Origin: Bacillota bacterium
Lineage (GTDB): Bacteria; Bacillota; Sulfobacillia; JAJZIM01; JAJZBP01
Direction: 5' to 3'
NCBI GenBank assembly: GCA_021798855.1
Contig: JAJZBP010000014.1
Coordinates: 1-18,450, forward strand
DNA: 18,450 nucleotides
Shown here in pieces: positions 15,346 through 18,450 of the stretch. The first letter of the stretch is position 1, and each line of letters opens with the position of its first letter. Under the pieces are notes generated by a model, which ran no database searches, was not told the DNA's origin, and worked only from the letters and a program-made list of their open reading frames with translations. The position numbers and the translations under genes were made by a program.

Positions 15346-15643
15346 GGTAAGGTGGTCGGCAAAGAGGGGCTCTGCAAGGTGGAAGTTGTGTCGGGGCAAC
15401 CGAAGGCGCGCTGTTTCAAGCCTCGGGGCGAAGGGCGGGGTGGGAGATCTTGATCGCGAAGCGGGGCGTCCCCATGGCCGAACCTGTCCCCGTGCAGGAG
15501 GTGGGGGCGTCTTTTTTGCGGTACGGGAGCCATTGGCGACCCCTTCATTGGGAATTGCCACTTACGACCGACGAGGGGCGGCCGGCGGTTGCGGCGGTAC
15601 GACCTTGTCCCAGTATCGGTTTCCCGCTGGGGAGTCGGCCAAG
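15346..15643 (+). promoter_or_regulatory. Long structured 5' leader of mgtC, riboswitch-like
   Basis: Between the predicted transcription start and the mgtC start lie a strong hairpin (CCG-A-AGGC at 15400-15407 with GCCTCGG at 15420-15426), a G-rich stretch (15424-15446), an intrinsic terminator (15466-15517) and then 126 nt to the gene. The arrangement, with about 120 nt of folded RNA before a terminator, is that of an attenuating leader. I compared it by eye with the M-box, yybP-ykoY, NiCo, SAM, FMN, TPP, c-di-GMP and fluoride consensus cores and recognised none. Confidence 0.5.
15466..15517 (+). terminator. Intrinsic terminator within the mgtC leader
   Basis: GCGTCCCCA (15466-15474) pairs with TGGGGGCGT (15502-15510), nine pairs including two G-U. 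An inner stem CCTG with CAGG (15483-15486 and 15495-15498) sits inside it. C and six T residues follow (15512-15517). It lies about 120 nt after the predicted transcription start and 126 nt before mgtC, so it would block mgtC unless disrupted. Confidence 0.62.
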
Positions 15644-16339
15644 ATGATCGCGCCGCTTGACGGAGTGGGGCGTCTGGTGTTGGCCGCCGCCCTGTCCGGA
15701 CTGATCGGTCTGGAGCGGGAAATCCGCCAGAAGGACGCCGGGTTGCGTACTCACCTGCTGGTCGGACTCGGTGGTGCGCTGGTGATGATGGTCAGCCAGT
15801 ACGGCTTTTCCGACGTGGTGGTCAAGGATACGGTCATCCTCGACCCGTCCCGCGTGGCGGCCCAGGTGGTCAGCGGGATCGGATTTCTGGGTGCGGGGGT
15901 GATCTTCGTCAGCCGTCGCGGTGTCCACGGGTTGACGACGGCGGCCGGGGTATGGCTGGCGGCCGGCATCGGCTTGGCCGTCGGCGCCGGGCTGATCCTG
16001 TGGGCCACGGCGGCCACCGTCACCGGGCTGGGGGCGGACTTGGTCTTGCGCCTGCTGGAGGTTCGACTTCGGCGTTCCCGGTTTCCGAACGCCGTGGCAA
16101 TATGGGTGCGTTGTCGCGACGAACCCGGAACTTTGGCCGGCTTGGCGGCGGCCCTGGCCGCGGAAAACTGGAACATCGATCGGATCGGCTTGGAACGGGA
16201 GGGATTACCCGCCGGAGTCGTGGAAAACCGGATGCTCCTTTCCGGAGGGAGGGCGGGTTCGTTGCCGGGCATTCTGTTGGGTGTGGCAGGTGTCCTGTCC
16301 GTAGGGTTGGCCGATGGAGAACACCTAAACGTGGAGTGA
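15644..16339 (+). CDS. mgtC: MgtC/SapB-family membrane protein with C-terminal ACT-like domain
   Basis: An inner-membrane protein of the MgtC family, which in other bacteria is linked to growth at low Mg2+ and to modulation of F-ATPase or cation transport; the role here is inferred. Family motifs are in order: SGLIGLEREI, GLRTHLLVGLGGAL, RVAAQVVSGIGFLGAGVIF, GLTTAAGVWLAAGIGLAVG. About four to five hydrophobic helices occupy residues 8-135. The C-terminal portion (about 150-225) is soluble and ACT-like, with CRDEPGTLAGLAAALA. ATG 15644 gives the standard N-terminus and has GGGGAG 9 nt upstream; the longer frame back to 15386 is rejected because it runs through the leader RNA and its terminator. 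At 231 residues it has normal length. The gene symbol denotes the family. Confidence 0.87.
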   Translation: MIAPLDGVGRLVLAAALSGLIGLEREIRQKDAGLRTHLLVGLGGALVMMVSQYGFSDVVVKDTVILDPSRVAAQVVSGIGFLGAGVIFVSRRGVHGLTTAAGVWLAAGIGLAVGAGLILWATAATVTGLGADLVLRLLEVRLRRSRFPNAVAIWVRCRDEPGTLAGLAAALAAENWNIDRIGLEREGLPAGVVENRMLLSGGRAGSLPGILLGVAGVLSVGLADGEHLNVE

Positions 16340-16444
16340 AGCTGCGGGATTTCGTGCGCTTCGCGGCGTATCGGAAAGGAACCCTTCGCTTCATTCTCCA
16401 CCGCCTGCTCCCCATGTGTGTCAAACTGAGAGGAGACTGTTGGC

Positions 16445-18450
16445 TTGAGCGTTTTGGACGGCCTGTCCCCCCGGCAGCGTGAAGCTGCCGCCAACATCAA
16501 TGGTCCCACCCTGATCCTGGCCGGGGCGGGGAGCGGCAAGACCCGCACCCTGACCCACCGCTTGGCCTACCTGGTGGAGCAGGGCGTGCGGCCGGGTGAG
16601 ATCCTGGCGATCACTTTCACCAACAAGGCGGCGCGGGAGATGCGGGAGCGGACGGAGGGACTTTTGGGCTTGATTGCCGGCGGGATGTGGGTGCTGACCT
16701 TCCATGCGGCCTGCGTCCGGATCCTGCGGCGTGAACATGACCGACTGGGGTATGGCAGCAATTTCGTCATCTACGACGCCGACGATCAGAAGAAGGCGCT
16801 GGGGTTGGCCATGACCGGCCTGAACTGGGACGAGAAGCGCCATCCGTTGCCGGGCATTTTGTGGGAGATCTCGCGGGCCAAGAACGAAATGCGCGATCCG
16901 CGGGAAATGGAGCGGCGAGCGGCGGACCACCGGGGGGAATTGGTGGCCGTGGCCTATCGAAATTACCAGGAGGTCTTGCGTAGCAACAACGCCTTGGACT
17001 TCGACGACCTGCTTCTTCTGGTGGTGGAGCTTTTCCGCGCCCACCCGGACGTGTTGGAACGCTACCAGGACCGGTTCCGGCACCTCCTGGTGGACGAATA
17101 CCAGGACACCAACCGGACCCAATACACCCTGGTCAAGCTGCTGGCGGCACGGGAGCGCCTCGTTTGCGCGGTGGGGGATCCGGACCAGGCCATTTACGGA
17201 TGGCGGGGGGCGGATATCCGCAACATCTTGGACTTCCAGGTGGACTATCCGGAGACCAAGGTGTTCCTCTTGGAGGAAAACTACCGCTCCACTCCCCAGA
17301 TCCTGGATGCGGCCAACCGCCTGGTGCGCCACAACCGTTCCCGCAAAGAGAAGGTTCTTTTCACCCGGAAGCCGGACGGCGACGATCTGACCCTATTTGA
17401 AGCCAGGGACGGCGAGGACGAAGCGGGGTACGTGGTGGAGCGGCTTCTGGACGCCGGGCGTCGCGGGATGCCCTACGGCAGCTTCGCCGTTCTCTACCGG
17501 GTCAACGCCCAGTCCCGGGCTTTTGAGGAGGCACTGGTCCGTTGGGGAGTCCCCTACCGGCTGGTCGGGGGGACCAGGTTTTACGAGCGTAAGGAAGTCA
17601 AGGACATTTTGGCTTACCTGCGGGTCATCGCCAACCCGGACGATTCCTTAGGGTTGGAGCGGATCATCAACGTGCCCCGCCGGGGGATCGGGGAGCAGAC
17701 CGTAAAGCGGTTGCGGGAAGCGGCGACTGCAGCCGGGACGAGCCTGTATGCGATCCTGGGACAAGAGCAGGCGGGGTCGGTGGCGGCCTTCCGGCGCCTC
17801 TTGGACGATCTGCGGGCCATGGCGGCGGGCGGGACACCCCTGCCTGAATTGGTGGGAGTGACTCTGGAACGCAGCGGCTACCGGGCGGAACTCTTGGCCC
17901 AGGGGACGCCGGAGGCCCTGGCCCGCGTGGAGAACTTGGACCAGTTCCAGGCGGTGGCTCAAAACTTCCTGGTTGAAAGCGAGGACCAGGACCTGACATC
18001 ATTCCTGGCCTCCATCGCCCTGGTGGCCGACGCGGACGCGGTCACCGAAGGGGAGGACGCGGTCACCCTGTTGACCATCCACTCCGCCAAGGGCTTGGAA
18101 TTCCCCCAAGTGTTCCTGGTCGGGCTGGAGGAGGGGCTTTTCCCCCACGCCCGTTCCCGCGACGACGACGCCCAGATGGAGGAGGAACGGCGCCTCTGTT
18201 ACGTGGGCGTCACCCGGGCCAAGGAAAAACTGTGGTTGAGTTGCGCGAGCAGCCGCTTCCTGGGCGGGCGCTACTTGAACAGCCGCCCGTCTCGATTCCT
18301 GGAGGAGATCGGGGCGGGGGTTTGGGGGGAAGCGGCCAGGGCCGACCGGGCGGCGGCCGCGGTGGCCGGGGGATCCGGTGGTGGCGGCAGGTTGGGGGCG
18401 GCACGCCCGCCTGGTCGTGCCGCTCGCGGGGCGGTTGCGGCTTTTGCCGC
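16445..18450 (+). CDS. pcrA: UvrD/PcrA-type SF1 DNA helicase (5' part, cut by window end)
   Basis: A 3'-5' ATP-dependent DNA helicase for repair, replication restart and removal of RecA or RNA polymerase. The first 668 codons are open to the window edge. The Q-motif is at LSPRQREA (7-14), Walker A AGAGSGKT at 26-33, TFTNKAAREMRER next, and the Walker B region DEYQDTN at 217-223. GDPDQAIYGWRGAD, then LEENYRS, TIHSAKGLEFPQV and YVGVTRAKEKL (586-596) complete the SF1A motif set. After motif VI begins an Ala/Gly/Arg-rich linker, as between the helicase core and the C-terminal domain of PcrA. TTG 16445 is the start, with GAGAGGAG 9 nt upstream. PcrA is favoured over Rep or UvrD from the Gram-positive context, but this is not proved. 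Confidence 0.92.
   Translation, partial: MSVLDGLSPRQREAAANINGPTLILAGAGSGKTRTLTHRLAYLVEQGVRPGEILAITFTNKAAREMRERTEGLLGLIAGGMWVLTFHAACVRILRREHDRLGYGSNFVIYDADDQKKALGLAMTGLNWDEKRHPLPGILWEISRAKNEMRDPREMERRAADHRGELVAVAYRNYQEVLRSNNALDFDDLLLLVVELFRAHPDVLERYQDRFRHLLVDEYQDTNRTQYTLVKLLAARERLVCAVGDPDQAIYGWRGADIRNILDFQVDYPETKVFLLEENYRSTPQILDAANRLVRHNRSRKEKVLFTRKPDGDDLTLFEARDGEDEAGYVVERLLDAGRRGMPYGSFAVLYRVNAQSRAFEEALVRWGVPYRLVGGTRFYERKEVKDILAYLRVIANPDDSLGLERIINVPRRGIGEQTVKRLREAATAAGTSLYAILGQEQAGSVAAFRRLLDDLRAMAAGGTPLPELVGVTLERSGYRAELLAQGTPEALARVENLDQFQAVAQNFLVESEDQDLTSFLASIALVADADAVTEGEDAVTLLTIHSAKGLEFPQVFLVGLEEGLFPHARSRDDDAQMEEERRLCYVGVTRAKEKLWLSCASSRFLGGRYLNSRPSRFLEEIGAGVWGEAARADRAAAAVAGGSGGGGRLGAARPPGRAARGAVAAFA

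Noticed and set aside
15386..15643. N-terminal extension of MgtC by 86 residues
   Set aside because: It would be translated through the leader hairpins and terminator, is Gly/Arg-rich, lacks family similarity and has no good ribosome-binding site.
16336..16482. 48-codon frame starting in a GTGA overlap with the mgtC stop
   Set aside because: There is no well-placed ribosome-binding site, it overlaps the pcrA start, and the product has no recognisable feature; it is probably accidental.
1..18450. CRISPR arrays, insertion sequences, tRNA or rRNA genes
   Set aside because: I saw no regularly spaced repeats beyond the two-copy his-leader repeat, no transposase frame with inverted repeats, and no recognisable tRNA or rRNA sequence on reading both strands by eye.

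Overview
The window is high-GC bacterial chromosome with dense, same-strand, overlapping genes, very strong Shine-Dalgarno sequences (AGGAGG/GGAGG types) and sigma-A-like promoters. The gene set fits an anaerobic, possibly thermophilic, high-GC Firmicute of the Moorella/Desulfotomaculum kind: citramalate synthase of the Gram-positive type, a short HisG paired with HisZ, and a PcrA-type helicase. This placement is inference from gene content and signals, not from a marker gene. Start codons are unusual: most genes appear to begin with GTG or TTG, each with a good ribosome-binding site.

Layout. (1) 1-3371 +: a membrane HD-GYP c-di-GMP phosphodiesterase-like sensor (extracellular Cache-like domain, HAMP, HD-GYP), then citramalate synthase (cimA). 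(2) 3372-3670: intergenic region with a near-consensus promoter followed about 25 nt downstream of its predicted start by an intrinsic terminator. (3) 3671-5936 +: a GT4 glycosyltransferase overlapping a six-hairpin glycosidase-like protein. (4) 6001-7927 -: a two-gene operon encoding a response-regulator receiver domain fused to a formate/nitrite-transporter-family (FNT) channel, and a nitroreductase. (5) 8089-9210 +: a soluble GAF-GGDEF diguanylate cyclase divergent from that operon. (6) 9283-15143 +: the histidine operon hisZGDBHAF behind a nearly perfect promoter, with every junction overlapping or almost touching; hisC and hisI/hisE are absent. (7) 15144-15643: a 500-nt gap with a promoter and a structured leader ending in an attenuator-like terminator, then mgtC (15644-16339). 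(8) 16445-end +: the 5' 668 codons of pcrA/uvrD, cut by the window edge.

How the parts work together. The his genes encode phosphoribosyl transfer (HisZG), the ring-forming steps (HisA, HisHF), dehydration (HisB) and final oxidation (HisD). CimA supplies the pyruvate route to isoleucine. Three items concern signalling: a c-di-GMP hydrolase-type sensor, a c-di-GMP synthase, and the receiver-FNT fusion sharing a control region with the synthase. The receiver-FNT channel is the most unusual protein here. The two promoter-to-terminator leaders (before the glycosyltransferase and before mgtC) are the most interesting non-coding elements. I saw no tRNA, rRNA, CRISPR array, insertion sequence or phage gene.
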